A stretch of DNA of 64,000 nt. Source: Roseinatronobacter alkalisoli (GTDB lineage: Bacteria; Pseudomonadota; Alphaproteobacteria; Rhodobacterales; Rhodobacteraceae). Of the stretch, positions 8,204-16,699 are shown one piece after another; position 1 is the stretch's first letter; every line of letters begins with the position of its first letter. Under the pieces are notes generated by a model. That model saw only the letters and a program-made list of their open reading frames with translations. It made no database searches and was not told the DNA's origin. The position numbers and the translations under genes are program-made. The DNA is taken from the NCBI RefSeq assembly GCF_028745735.1, contig NZ_JAQZSM010000007.1, positions 62,001 through 126,000 of the forward strand. The letters run 5' to 3'.

Positions 8204-9502
8204 ATGCCCTTCGAGATGCCAGAAAACCCCGCCCGCCGCATTGCTGTTATCGGCGGGGGAATATCGGGGCTTGCCGCGGCGTTTCTGCTGGCGCAGCACC
8301 ATCGCATAACCTTGTTTGAATCGGAGTCGCGCCTTGGCGGGCATGCGCGCACCGTGCTGGCGGGCAGGCATGGCGACACGCCGGTTGATACCGGGTTTAT
8401 TGTGTTCAATTACAGCAATTACCCCAACCTGACCGCGATGTTCGCGCGGCTGGATGTGCCCGTCGCGCCATCGAATATGAGTTTTGGCGCGTCCTTTGAT
8501 GCAGGGCGGTTTGAATACAGCCTGTCGGGTATTGACGAAATATTTGCCACACGCCGCAATCTGGCCGATCCGCGTTACTGGCGGATGATGCGGGACATCG
8601 TGCATTTCAACAAGCACGGTCTGGCCATGGCGCAGGCAGATGCGACCCTTACCACAGGCGGGTTGCTGGCGCGGCTGGGCACGGGGGACTGGTTCCGCGA
8701 CCGGTATCTGCTGCCCTTTTCGGGGGCAATCTGGTCCACGCCCACGCGCCGGATTCTGGATTTTCCCGCACAAGCGCTGATGGGGTTTTTCCGCAATCAT
8801 GCGCTGCTGGGATATGAGGGGCAGCACCAGTGGTATACGGTTCGCGGTGGATCAGTGGAATATGTGCGCAGGCTAAGCGCGCATCTGGAACATGTAGGCG
8901 TGCGGTTGCGGACGGGAACGCCGGTGCAATCGGTGACGCGCGGGCCGCTGGGGGTGCAGGTCAAGGCATATGGCATGCAACCGGAGGAATTTGACGAAAT
9001 CATCTTTGCCACCCATTCCGATGTCACCCTGCGCCTGTTGGCGGACGCTGCACCGCGCGAAACCGCGGCCCTTGGCGCTGTGCGCTATCAGCGCAATGAC
9101 GCCATTCTGCATTGCGACCCGGCCGTCATGCCGCGCAGGCGCAAATGCTGGTCAAGCTGGGTCTATACCGAACGCGGCCCGGCGGACAGGGAACGCATAT
9201 CGTTAAGCTACTGGATGAATTCGTTGCAACCCATCGCGCAGGATGATCCGATGTTCGTGACCCTGAACGCCAATCTTCCGCTGCGCGAGGAGTGCATTTA
9301 TGACAGCTACAGCTTTGACCATCCGGTCTATGACGCGGGCGCGCTGCGGGCGCAGGCCGATATCCGGGCCTTCAACGGGACCAACCGCACATGGTTTTGC
9401 GGGGCATGGATGCGCAATGGCTTTCACGAAGACGGATTTGCCAGCGCCGTGGATGTTGCGCAGGCCATGACCAGCCCCGCCCGGCAGGTGGTCGCCGCAT
9501 GA
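8204..9502 (+). CDS. FAD-dependent amine-oxidase-like oxidoreductase
   Basis: A 432-residue flavoprotein with an N-terminal FAD-binding Rossmann motif (IAVIGGGISGLAAAFLL, residues 13-29) and the downstream LFESESRLGGHA typical of the amine oxidase/desaturase group. First gene of a five-gene operon in which every junction overlaps by four bases (ATGA). The set and order match the RpoE-controlled operon RSP_1091 to RSP_1087 of R. sphaeroides, which has been tied to methyl-branched and furan fatty acid formation on membrane phospholipids. I infer a lipid desaturase or oxygenase role; which Ufa protein it equals I cannot say. A GGAG ribosome site sets the start. Confidence 0.88.
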   Translation: MPFEMPENPARRIAVIGGGISGLAAAFLLAQHHRITLFESESRLGGHARTVLAGRHGDTPVDTGFIVFNYSNYPNLTAMFARLDVPVAPSNMSFGASFDAGRFEYSLSGIDEIFATRRNLADPRYWRMMRDIVHFNKHGLAMAQADATLTTGGLLARLGTGDWFRDRYLLPFSGAIWSTPTRRILDFPAQALMGFFRNHALLGYEGQHQWYTVRGGSVEYVRRLSAHLEHVGVRLRTGTPVQSVTRGPLGVQVKAYGMQPEEFDEIIFATHSDVTLRLLADAAPRETAALGAVRYQRNDAILHCDPAVMPRRRKCWSSWVYTERGPADRERISLSYWMNSLQPIAQDDPMFVTLNANLPLREECIYDSYSFDHPVYDAGALRAQADIRAFNGTNRTWFCGAWMRNGFHEDGFASAVDVAQAMTSPARQVVAA

Positions 9503-10272
9503 ACGGGATAGACCATATCGCAGGGCGCACCTTTCACGGGCGGCGCGGGCCGGTGGGCAACCGGTTCAGCTATGGTGTGGATTATGTGCTGTTTGACGCC
9601 GAAAAACCGCTGCGCCTGCCGCGCCTGATGGTGCGCAACCGTGCGGGGTTGGTGTCACTGCGCGACCGCGACCATGGCGGCATACCGGGGCAGGGTACGG
9701 GTGCTGCATGGGTGCGCCAGGTTCTGGACGCACAGGGGCTGGCGGGTGCCACGGATGGCGCGGTGTTGTTGCTGACGCAGCCGCGCATTCTGGGGCATCT
9801 GTTCAACCCGGTCAGTTTCTGGCTGTGCCATGACAGCGCAGGCGGCCTTCGCGCCGTGATTGCAGAGGTCAGCAATACCTATGGCGACCGCCATTCCTAT
9901 CTATGCGTGAAACCTGACCAGTCGGTGATCACGGCGCAAGATGACTTGCGTGCGCAGAAAGTGTTTCATGTCTCGCCGTTTCAGCCGGTGGCGGGGCGTT
10001 ATGCGTTCCGGTTCGACATCACGCCGGAAAAGGTCAGTATCCGCATTGCCTATAGCCAGACTGACGAAGCGCCCGGTGCGGGGCTTGTGGCCACACTGGC
10101 AGGCCCGCGCGCGGGCCTGACCAACCGCCGCTTGCTGGGCGCAATGCTGCGCCGTCCCTTCGGGTCGCGCCGGGTGCTGGCGCTGATCCATTGGCAGGCG
10201 CTGAAATTATGGTGGCGCGGTGCGCCGTTCCGCCCCCGCCCCGAACCGCCCGCGCAGGAGGTCAGCCAATGA
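9499..10272 (+). CDS. DUF1365 family protein
   Basis: A 257-residue protein of the DUF1365 family, usually found next to the FAD oxidoreductase in stress-lipid clusters. Typical family segments are visible: NRFSYGVDYVLFD near 22, ILGHLFNPVSFWLCHD near 100, AEVSNTYGDRHSYL near 122 and KVFHVSPFQPVAGRYAFRF near 155. No catalytic residues are established in the family, but its steady partnership suggests a role in modifying acyl chains. ATGA overlap with the genes on both sides implies coupled translation. Confidence 0.9.
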   Translation: MNGIDHIAGRTFHGRRGPVGNRFSYGVDYVLFDAEKPLRLPRLMVRNRAGLVSLRDRDHGGIPGQGTGAAWVRQVLDAQGLAGATDGAVLLLTQPRILGHLFNPVSFWLCHDSAGGLRAVIAEVSNTYGDRHSYLCVKPDQSVITAQDDLRAQKVFHVSPFQPVAGRYAFRFDITPEKVSIRIAYSQTDEAPGAGLVATLAGPRAGLTNRRLLGAMLRRPFGSRRVLALIHWQALKLWWRGAPFRPRPEPPAQEVSQ

Positions 10273-11528
10273 GTGCGATCGCGCGCGACGGGGCCCCCGC
10301 GCTGTGGGGCTATGGGCTGTTTGGCGGGTTGCTGGCCATGGCGGGCCTGCCGATCTATATTCACGCGCCCAAATTCTATGTCGATGAATATACCGTGTCG
10401 CTGGCGGCGCTGGGAACTGTGCTGTTCGTGCTGCGCGGCCTTGATTTCGTGCAGGATCCTGCTTTGGGCTGGCTGGCCGCAAGGCTGCGCAGGACACGCG
10501 CGCAGGCGGTGGCCATTGCGGGCATGCTGATGGTGCTGGCCATGCTGGCCCTGTTTGCCATTCCGCCGGCATTTGCGCCGATTTTGTGGTTTGCGCTGTC
10601 GCTGACAGTGTTGTTTTCGGCCTATTCCTTTCTGACGATCTGCTTTTACGCCACTGGCACGGCGCGCGGCGCGGAACTGGGGGCAGGGGGGCATGTGCGC
10701 CTTGCGGGATGGCGCGAAACCGGCGCGCTTCTGGGCGTGTGCGTGGCGGCGGCGGCCCCGGTCACGCTGGCCGGGGTGCTGGCGCAGCCCTTCGCGGGGT
10801 TTGCGCTGGGGTTCGTGGGGGTGGCCGCCTTGGCGCTATGGGTCATGCGCGCGGAATGGACCAGATACGCCGCCCCCGTTGCGGATGCCGCCACCCCGCG
10901 CCTGCGCGACATTGTGGCCGATGCCACGGCACGGCGGTTGTTGCTGATCGCGCTGGTCAATGCGCTGCCTGTGGCCATCACATCCACCTTGTTTCTGTTT
11001 TACGCGGAAACTGTGTTGCAGGCGGCGGGCTGGGAAGGGCCACTTCTGATTTTGCTGTTCCTGTCTGCGGCGGCTACGGCCCCGCTCTGGGCGCGGCTGG
11101 CGCAGCAGTTTGGCGCAAGGCGCGTGCTGATGGCGGGTATGGGCCTTGCGGCCTGCAGTTTTGTGTTCGTGCTGATGCTTGGCCCCGGCGACATTGCGCT
11201 GTTTGCGCTGATCTGCGTGGTTTCCGGCGCGGGTATCGGGGCGGACCTGACGCTGCTGCCCGCGCTTTTTGCCCGCCGCATGGCCGAATTGTCGCCGGAG
11301 GCGGCGCAGGGTTTCGGCCTGTGGGCCTTTGTCACCAAGGCGACACTGGCCCTTGCGGCGCTGATTGTTTTCCCGGCGCTGGATTTGGCAGGCTTCAGCG
11401 CGGGCGGCGCGAATCCCGACAGTGCGATCCTCGCGCTTATGCTGCTCTATGCCGCGCTGCCATCGGTGTTGAAACTTCTGGCGCTGGTGCTTCTGGCGCG
11501 CACCCCCCTGACGGAGAACCGCGCATGA
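10269..11528 (+). CDS. MFS transporter of the lipid-stress operon
   Basis: A 419-residue membrane protein with about 12 hydrophobic helices. The conserved loop after helix 2 is seen as RGLDFVQDPALGWLAARLRR, which fits the sugar/cation-symporter-like (GPH, MFS_2) group. It is the third gene of the RpoE-linked operon, equivalent by position to the transporter in the R. sphaeroides cluster. Substrate unknown; a lipid or lipid precursor is conceivable given its partners. It starts and stops with four-base overlaps. Confidence 0.87.
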   Translation: MSAIARDGAPALWGYGLFGGLLAMAGLPIYIHAPKFYVDEYTVSLAALGTVLFVLRGLDFVQDPALGWLAARLRRTRAQAVAIAGMLMVLAMLALFAIPPAFAPILWFALSLTVLFSAYSFLTICFYATGTARGAELGAGGHVRLAGWRETGALLGVCVAAAAPVTLAGVLAQPFAGFALGFVGVAALALWVMRAEWTRYAAPVADAATPRLRDIVADATARRLLLIALVNALPVAITSTLFLFYAETVLQAAGWEGPLLILLFLSAAATAPLWARLAQQFGARRVLMAGMGLAACSFVFVLMLGPGDIALFALICVVSGAGIGADLTLLPALFARRMAELSPEAAQGFGLWAFVTKATLALAALIVFPALDLAGFSAGGANPDSAILALMLLYAALPSVLKLLALVLLARTPLTENRA

Positions 11529-12085
11529 CCACCTTGTTAAGCATCCTGACAGGCATGGCCGTGATGCTGGTGCTGATGGCGGTTGCCCGGCATATGCGCG
11601 GGTTTCGGGCGCAGAAACCGTCGGATTATGCCGCACTGGAACCGCGCATCGATATCCGCCGTCACCTGTCCGGGCCGATCCGCTGCGAAGGTGTCATTTA
11701 CGGCCCGATGGGGCGGGTGACGTCGCGGTTTACCGCCGATATGCATGGGCGCTGGGACGGAAACAGGGGCATTCTGTCTGAACATTTCATCTATGACAGC
11801 GGCACAAGGCAGGACCGTGAATGGCACCTGACGCTTGGCAATGACGGTGCCATCCGGGCGGACGCCGATGATCTGGCGGGAACCGGCCACGGGCAGCAGG
11901 CTGGCGCGGCGGTTTGTCTGAACTACACCCTGCGCCTGCCTGAAACTGCGGGCGGGTATGTGCTGCAGGTCACGGACTGGATGTATCTGATTGATGAGAC
12001 AACCATCATCAACCGCAGCCAGTTCCGCAAATTTGGCATCAAGGTGGCCGAACTGGTCGCCACAATGCGCAGGATTGACGCATGA
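11525..12085 (+). CDS. DUF3833 family protein
   Basis: A 186-residue protein with one N-terminal membrane or signal helix (residues 3-21), then a beta-rich domain typical of DUF3833: GPMGRVTSRFTADMHGRWDG and LNYTLRLPE, ending VTDWMYLIDETTIINRSQFRKFG. Family members are predicted membrane-attached or periplasmic and found in clusters for unusual fatty acids. Fourth gene of the operon with ATGA overlaps on both sides. Exact role not known. Confidence 0.85.
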   Translation: MTTLLSILTGMAVMLVLMAVARHMRGFRAQKPSDYAALEPRIDIRRHLSGPIRCEGVIYGPMGRVTSRFTADMHGRWDGNRGILSEHFIYDSGTRQDREWHLTLGNDGAIRADADDLAGTGHGQQAGAAVCLNYTLRLPETAGGYVLQVTDWMYLIDETTIINRSQFRKFGIKVAELVATMRRIDA

Positions 12086-12852
12086 GCAGGCAGCTTGCAG
12101 GCAAGACCTATTGGCTGGTCGGCGCGTCCGAAGGGCTGGGGCGCGCGCTGGCGGTGCAAATGTCGAAGGCGGGCTGCGCGCTGATACTGTCTGCGCGCGA
12201 TATGGGCAAACTGCAACGGCTTGCCGCCGAATTGCCCAGCCCCGCGCAGGTGGTCGCCTGTGATGTGGCGGACCGTGCATCAGTCATGGCGGCGGCGCGT
12301 GCGGCCTGGCCCATGGATGGGGTGGTGTGGCTTGCGGGGGTCTACTGGCCCTTTGCGGCGCAGAAATGGGACGCGGAGAAGGCCGAAGCGATGTTTGACA
12401 TAAACCTGTCAGGTGCTGCGCGCGTGCTGGGGCAGGTGGTGCCGCAGATGGTGGCTCGCGGGCAGGGCCATATCGTGATTACCGGGTCGCTGTCGGGGTA
12501 TCGCGGGTTGCCCGGCGCCATCGGCTACAGTTCCAGCAAGGCCGGGCTGATGCATCTGGCGGAATCGCTCTATGCCGATCTGCGCGGGACCGGTGTGGAT
12601 GTGCAGCTTGCCAACCCCGGTTTCATCCGCACGCGGCTGACCGACAGGAATGATTTCAGAATGCCCTTTCTGATGGAACCGGAACAGGCGGCAGCGGAAA
12701 TCATGGCGCTGATGCGCGGGCACAGGTTCCAGCGCGCCTTTCCGCGCCTGTTTTCGTTGCTGTTCCGGGGCGCGAATTTCCTGCCGGACTGGGCCTATTA
12801 CCGGCTGTTCGCGCGCAAACCCGGCAACCACCGCCCCGCAGTCAGCCGATGA
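12082..12852 (+). CDS. Short-chain dehydrogenase, last gene of the lipid-stress operon
   Basis: A 256-residue classical SDR. The nucleotide-binding motif is GASEGLG (near 15-21), an acidic residue after strand 3 (CDVADR) fits cofactor binding, and the active site shows Ser in GSLSG (near 139) and YSSSK (near 152-156). Probably a cytoplasmic NAD(P)H-dependent reductase acting on a lipid-derived ketone or aldehyde; this is inferred only from its place in the operon. The island boundary follows 75 bases downstream. Confidence 0.88.
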   Translation: MSRQLAGKTYWLVGASEGLGRALAVQMSKAGCALILSARDMGKLQRLAAELPSPAQVVACDVADRASVMAAARAAWPMDGVVWLAGVYWPFAAQKWDAEKAEAMFDINLSGAARVLGQVVPQMVARGQGHIVITGSLSGYRGLPGAIGYSSSKAGLMHLAESLYADLRGTGVDVQLANPGFIRTRLTDRNDFRMPFLMEPEQAAAEIMALMRGHRFQRAFPRLFSLLFRGANFLPDWAYYRLFARKPGNHRPAVSR

Positions 12853-12926
12853 CCGCGCGCGTCAGCGCATGTCGCAGAAAAGCGGTTCCCACCTTGTTTC
12901 ACAACCTCCCTGTGGAAGGAAAAGCC

Positions 12927-12972
12927 GGAGGCGCGTACCGGAATCGAACCGGTGTACACGGATTTGCAATCC
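12927..12972 (-). pseudogene. Displaced 3' half of tRNA-Cys (left island boundary)
   Basis: Read on the minus strand this runs from the anticodon loop (GATTGCAAATC) through a complete T arm (ACCGG-TTCGATT-CCGGT) to acceptor strand ACGCGCC, discriminator T and CCG instead of CCA. No 5' half exists to its right. It shares a 20-base exact match (12953-12972) with the intact tRNA-Cys at 25889-25962. This is the expected scar of an element that inserted in the anticodon arm and replaced the 3' half of the tRNA. Confidence 0.8.
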
Positions 12973-13056
12973 TGATTAATCCCTTTGAAAACAACATGCA
13001 TTGTGCAAAATTCAGGCGGAGACGATGGGAATCAAATTGGCCCATTGCAAGCATTC

Positions 13057-13773
13057 TCAGATAACGTCCATCAAAGTGCCCAGCGGTGTGTCCGGGGGCA
13101 TCCAGCCCTTCTCCGCTTCCAGCTGTCCCGCTGCGCGCAGTCTGGCATGGGGAAAACCGGGGCGCTTGTCGAACCGGAATTCGCGGATCGCCCGTCGCAG
13201 AGCTTCCCCCTTCCAGACCGACCGAAATATGGCAAGGGGCGCTTGTCCATCCTCGTCCAGCGGAACCATATTATAGCGCATGAAGATATCGCGGTCCCAG
13301 TCGGACAGTTTGTCCGGGCTTTCCAGTTCATCAATACGGCGATTGAAGTTATCGCGATCCCATATCTGCAAGAAAAATTCGGCAAACTCATTGAACTGTG
13401 CCTGTTCTTCAAGGCTCTGACCCACATCCGGCCAGCCATCCCGGCCGCGGGAATACTTCAACAGGATCGACGCCCATTTCATGTTCGGATTGGCCGGATG
13501 GTAAGAGGTATAGGCATTATGCGTCCATTGCAGGACATGCATTGCGATTTCGGCCGGCAGTGATCTGGGCGCAACGGCCTGAAGCGCGTCCTAGCACCGA
13601 TCTTGCCAGCGTGAATACCCTGACTCAATAACTGTTTCCTTGAAGGTTTTGTTGATCATCTCAACCTCATCATCATGGCGGGCCAAGCCAATTCGGAGGT
13701 AGAGCGGTCGCGCAATATCCAGCGACGCAGGAGTAACTGTTTCACCCGGTCGGTTATGTTCTTCGTAGATCAT
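13057..13773 (-). pseudogene. Protein of unknown function behind PAAR, interrupted by a TAG
   Basis: One reading frame of 238 codons from ATG 13773 (CAGGAG ribosome site six bases before) to the stop at 13057, broken by a single in-frame TAG at 13591-13593 after residue 60. Both halves look like one acidic soluble protein: DIARPLYLRIGLARHDDEVE before the stop; RDGWPDVGQSLEEQAQFNEF and DRDIFMRYNMVPLDEDGQAP after it. An internal ATG could restart the longer half at 13542. It follows the PAAR gene closely, so it may be an effector or its immunity protein. No family recognised. Confidence 0.6.
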
Positions 13774-13874
13774 ACTGCGCTCCTGTATTCATGGTGTCAC
13801 GGCATTGCCCGGTATTGTCCACCATAGGGGCGGAACCAAGGACAGGATCATGCGCATACCGCGATAGGGCTTTG

Positions 13875-14177
13875 TTACAACAAAGCCCCCTCATCTGCGA
13901 ACACATCGCCCGATGCTGCGTCCATCGCCCCGCCGCAATCGACGGAATCACCAAGCCGCGCGACGGGGCGGCCATTGACGAACACGCTGCCTGATCCGCC
14001 GGATACGCTGCGTGGATGTGGTGGGCACTTGCTGCACCCATGCGGCGCTACCGCATCGCCCTGCCGTAATGCGGGGATGCCGTTCAAATTGACATCGGGG
14101 CTGCCGGTGATCGCAGGCGATGGCGGAAAGCAACCATGTCCGGACGCGATGTCACCTGTTCGGGAAATACCGGGCAT
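13875..14177 (-). CDS. PAAR-domain protein (type VI spike tip)
   Basis: A 100-residue, full-length PAAR protein. It opens PGISRTGD, continues with PDVNLNGIPALRQGD and SVFVNGRPVARLGDSVDCGG, the repeated Gly-rich hairpins that fold into the sharp cone capping the VgrG spike. His and Cys residues that bind the metal at the tip are present. An AGAGG ribosome site precedes it. As a stand-alone PAAR it would recruit effectors encoded nearby. A 9-bp stem (13867-13875/13880-13888) straddles its stop codon. Confidence 0.88.
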   Translation of the reverse strand: MPGISRTGDIASGHGCFPPSPAITGSPDVNLNGIPALRQGDAVAPHGCSKCPPHPRSVSGGSGSVFVNGRPVARLGDSVDCGGAMDAASGDVFADEGALL

Positions 14178-14303
14178 TCAGGACCTCTCTGCAAAAGTTA
14201 TGCGGCTGTGTTGATACCGATGCAAGCCGGTCCGCGCTCCGTTTTCGATCATAACACAATCAATTTTGGGTGCCAATTGACACGCGCTTGGGATTAGCAG
14301 TTT

Positions 14304-15182
14304 TCACGGCATCGAACTGGCCCGCCGACCCGGAGCAAAAATTGGGGTGTTGTCACCCAGATATCGTCGCCCCCAACCACCACGCGCATCACGTTTGGAC
14401 GTATGCATCAGGTTCCAATCAGCGCGGTTATTCGGTGAAATACCGGTTTCCTGCAGTACGTCTATTGGACCACCCGTCACTTCGGCATAGTCGATCGAGA
14501 CAAACGGGCTCAGTGCCGATACCAGCTTGTCGTCGTCACATTCAATCTCGCCAATACCAACCGCCATCGCGATCCGACGGTTTCCACGCAATTGCGCCAA
14601 CGCCGATCCGACACGCCGATGCGTTGCCAGCATAAGTGGCTGCTCCGCACTTTCGATAATGAATGCCTCTGCATTGGGAAAACCGTCGCCCGTCATGCGC
14701 AGCGCAAATGACATTTTCCTATCGTCCCTATCGTCCCTATCGTCCCTATCGATCGTCAGATGTAGTGAACAAATGACATCGAGATCGGGAACGGAGCTTT
14801 CATACACCAGTTCGCGGGCAGTTTCCGAATTTCCCATCGGCATGGCAAAATTCTGGCCGCGGTAGCTGAGAAGAAGCTGAGCGGACTGGTCGCCATCTTC
14901 CAGGTAAGGATCTACTTGGCCTGAGAGGTTCGCGGTTGGTTGGGTTCCCTCTTGGCTGTAGTCCTGATGAAAGAGCCCAAAAAGCCAACTACTTTCGTCA
15001 GAATCAACGGTTTCGAGAAAAACACCAGAGTTTATCAAATCAATCCGGACAATGGCGTAAATCCGTGAAGTTACACTTAACGAGTAACTGAACCCGCGGT
15101 CATCGCCGCTGTAACCCAGCCCTGATGCGCCAAAATTGGCCCGCGGATGAAAGGAACGCACACAGAATCGCAGGAAACTCAC
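14304..15182 (-). CDS. Candidate type VI effector or associated protein, unknown family
   Basis: A 292-residue protein without signal or membrane helices, starting with GTG inside a GTGA overlap with the gene before it. Visible features are a Gly/Ser/Asp opening (GASGLGYSGDDRGFSYS), an Asp/Arg repeat (DRDDRDDRDDR near residue 145) made by a 9-base tandem repeat, and a conserved-looking C-terminal ARGGWGRRYLGDN. Past its TGA the same frame stays open for another 41 codons (to 14181), including CVMIENGARTG, which recurs at 17.2 kb. The gene may therefore have been shortened by a stop. Immediately upstream of PAAR, so an effector role is plausible but unproven. Confidence 0.55.
   Translation of the reverse strand: MSFLRFCVRSFHPRANFGASGLGYSGDDRGFSYSLSVTSRIYAIVRIDLINSGVFLETVDSDESSWLFGLFHQDYSQEGTQPTANLSGQVDPYLEDGDQSAQLLLSYRGQNFAMPMGNSETARELVYESSVPDLDVICSLHLTIDRDDRDDRDDRKMSFALRMTGDGFPNAEAFIIESAEQPLMLATHRRVGSALAQLRGNRRIAMAVGIGEIECDDDKLVSALSPFVSIDYAEVTGGPIDVLQETGISPNNRADWNLMHTSKRDARGGWGRRYLGDNTPIFAPGRRASSMP
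14719..14754. repeat. 9-base tandem repeat inside a coding region
   Basis: About four units of CCTATCGTC in direct succession. On the coding (minus) strand each unit encodes Asp-Asp-Arg or its permutation, giving the Asp/Arg tract of the candidate effector. A 9-base unit keeps the frame, so unit number can vary without breaking the gene. Confidence 0.75.
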
Positions 15183-15790
15183 GGCTCAATCCTGTCAAAT
15201 GTTGCGTCGCAAACCTGCACTGCCGCAAACTCTTCGCAGGGGTAGCGTTCGGTCAGAAAGCCCATGTTCGTCGTCACACGCGCCTCCCGGCTTTGTCCCA
15301 TGGTCCAGCCTCCGACATCAAAATGATGGGTAAAGATGGTGTCATAAGGTTCGACTTCCCCCGTCACAGGATGAATACCATTGCCAGACCCGACACCAAT
15401 ACGACCCGTCTGTATTCTCGACCAGTCAATTGCCGGGTCACGTGTCCGGAACCGGTAAGTGTACGGGACCCCCTCAGGAAAGTAGAATGTCACGATGGAC
15501 CTTTGCGCAAACACATCGGCCCCGAGTATGATCTGATCCGCATCGCTGGCAACAACCAGGTCATTGGCCGGGTTTGGTAAATCGTTCGGCACAACGAACT
15601 CATCCGGTGGAACGGCTGTGGGTAAAACCATGATAACCCCACCATCTGTCGCGATCGTTCCGCCAAGATAGATTGTCAGGTCAATTCTCATGCCGCTTTC
15701 TCCTTGTAACAAGCGCGGTGCGGCCCACGCTCCCAGAACGAGTGTCGTGATCAAGAAAGCGAATATAAGGACCGCGTTTTTCCGTATCAT
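15179..15790 (-). CDS. Putative membrane-anchored immunity or accessory protein
   Basis: A 203-residue protein with one N-terminal hydrophobic helix (residues 6-24, IRKNAVLIFAFLITTLVLG) and a beta-rich periplasmic domain with two late Cys (YPCEEF, QVCDATF). Single-helix periplasmic proteins beside type VI cargo are often immunity proteins against periplasm-acting toxins; here this is inference. TAATG overlap with the gene before it and GTGA overlap with the gene after it imply tight coupling with the candidate effector. Family not recognised. Confidence 0.6.
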   Translation of the reverse strand: MIRKNAVLIFAFLITTLVLGAWAAPRLLQGESGMRIDLTIYLGGTIATDGGVIMVLPTAVPPDEFVVPNDLPNPANDLVVASDADQIILGADVFAQRSIVTFYFPEGVPYTYRFRTRDPAIDWSRIQTGRIGVGSGNGIHPVTGEVEPYDTIFTHHFDVGGWTMGQSREARVTTNMGFLTERYPCEEFAAVQVCDATFDRIEP

Positions 15791-16200
15791 TAGTTCAAGT
15801 CAATCCGAGGCGATTTCATATTAATCCTTTCCGACTGGCCGATGGAGAGTGAGTGTCCGTTCAGTGTAATCGTCCCATCTGGTTTCATGATCAACACAGC
15901 GCGCCCGCCGTCGAGGACTTGCGCAAGGGTTGCGCCCTTGCACCAAGACTGCGCAACAGCGCCGTAAGTCGTCTGGCCCGCAGCCGTGCAAAAACGTATC
16001 CAGTGCTCTGCCTCAACCGTTTCAAAACCCTTCAATAGCGTGACGATTTCCTGTGCGAATCGGTCCCTTTCTCTTGACACGCGTGGTTCGCTCAAAAGCT
16101 GTATTTCCAGGCGAGCATTAAGATGAAGCGATACCCACACATATGGCAGTGTCATGCCGTTGTTAAGGCAGACAGCACCTTGTTCGTATTGCTCAGTCAT
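15790..16200 (-). CDS. Small protein with a VgrG-like C-terminal tail
   Basis: A 136-residue soluble protein. The first 85 residues (WVSLHLNARLEIQLLSEPRV, then WIRFCTAAG) resemble nothing I recognise. The last 25 (GTITLNGHSLSIGQSERINM, then KSPRIDLN) copy the way the VgrG of this island ends (EIKMSASKINLN), that is, the DUF2345-like beta-helix terminus. It may be an adaptor that docks on the spike or a scrap of a second vgrG fused to another gene. It overlaps the membrane-protein gene before it by eight bases and the gene after it by TAATG. Confidence 0.6.
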   Translation of the reverse strand: MTEQYEQGAVCLNNGMTLPYVWVSLHLNARLEIQLLSEPRVSRERDRFAQEIVTLLKGFETVEAEHWIRFCTAAGQTTYGAVAQSWCKGATLAQVLDGGRAVLIMKPDGTITLNGHSLSIGQSERINMKSPRIDLN

Positions 16201-16696
16201 CCTTGCCTCGCAGCTTTCGCGAACTGAAGGGGCTGAAACGCCACCAGAGCCAAAAAATTAACCCGCTCGACGAAACAAATAAAAGAAAATAGCCAAAAAC
16301 GAATAGGTTGCCTCGGTGCCACGGTATGGGCCCAATTAACAGAAGTAGGAAAAAAACTGAAAAAATGCATGAATATAACAACATAAGTATTATAGCGAAA
16401 AACCTCTTTGACTTATTTGAAAAACTCAACCTTTCGTCATGCTCAATCTTGTTTTCTCCCAGCATTCGTAAACTGAACGGGCTGAACCGCCACCAAATCC
16501 AATAAATAGCACCGCTACTTGTGAAAAATAATAAAAAAGTCCCAAAGATCATCACGTCAGAGCTATCAGCCATTGGAAGTGTTTTTTCAAGCAAAGAAGA
16601 AAACCACCCACCCAGCGCTAGCGTAACCATAGCTGAGCCATAGCAACTCAGTATGATCGCAATTCCATCTGTAATATGGAAAAGCGTTCTTTTCAT
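16193..16696 (-). CDS. Four-helix membrane protein with internal duplication
   Basis: A 167-residue integral membrane protein with four hydrophobic helices. It is built of two halves: FGTFLLFFTSSGAIYWIWWR plus FSPFSLRML in the first, and FGYFLLFVSSSGLIFWLWWR plus FSPFSSRKL in the second. The AT-rich coding sequence stands out from the flanking chromosome. Membrane proteins of this size next to candidate toxins are often immunity proteins against pore-forming effectors; that is inference here. It sits four bases after the interrupted toxin-like gene, which supports a pair. Confidence 0.65.
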   Translation of the reverse strand: MKRTLFHITDGIAIILSCYGSAMVTLALGGWFSSLLEKTLPMADSSDVMIFGTFLLFFTSSGAIYWIWWRFSPFSLRMLGENKIEHDERLSFSNKSKRFFAIILMLLYSCIFSVFFLLLLIGPIPWHRGNLFVFGYFLLFVSSSGLIFWLWWRFSPFSSRKLRGKDD

Positions 16697-16699
16697 GAA

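Noticed and set aside
7403-8827. A 474-codon frame over rpoE that runs far upstream into the FAD gene
   Set aside because: Only the last 195 codons have sigma-factor similarity; the rest is the antisense of the FAD oxidoreductase gene and lies upstream of the sigma-E-like promoter.
10586-12085. A 499-codon plus frame across the MFS gene
   Set aside because: Its first 310 codons are a shadow of the MFS gene in another frame; only the part from 11525 (DUF3833) is real.
13867-13888. Hairpin GGGCTTTGT/ACAAAGCCC at the PAAR stop as a terminator
   Set aside because: The stem is good, but no T run follows on either strand and a gene with its own ribosome site continues downstream; noted in the PAAR entry only.
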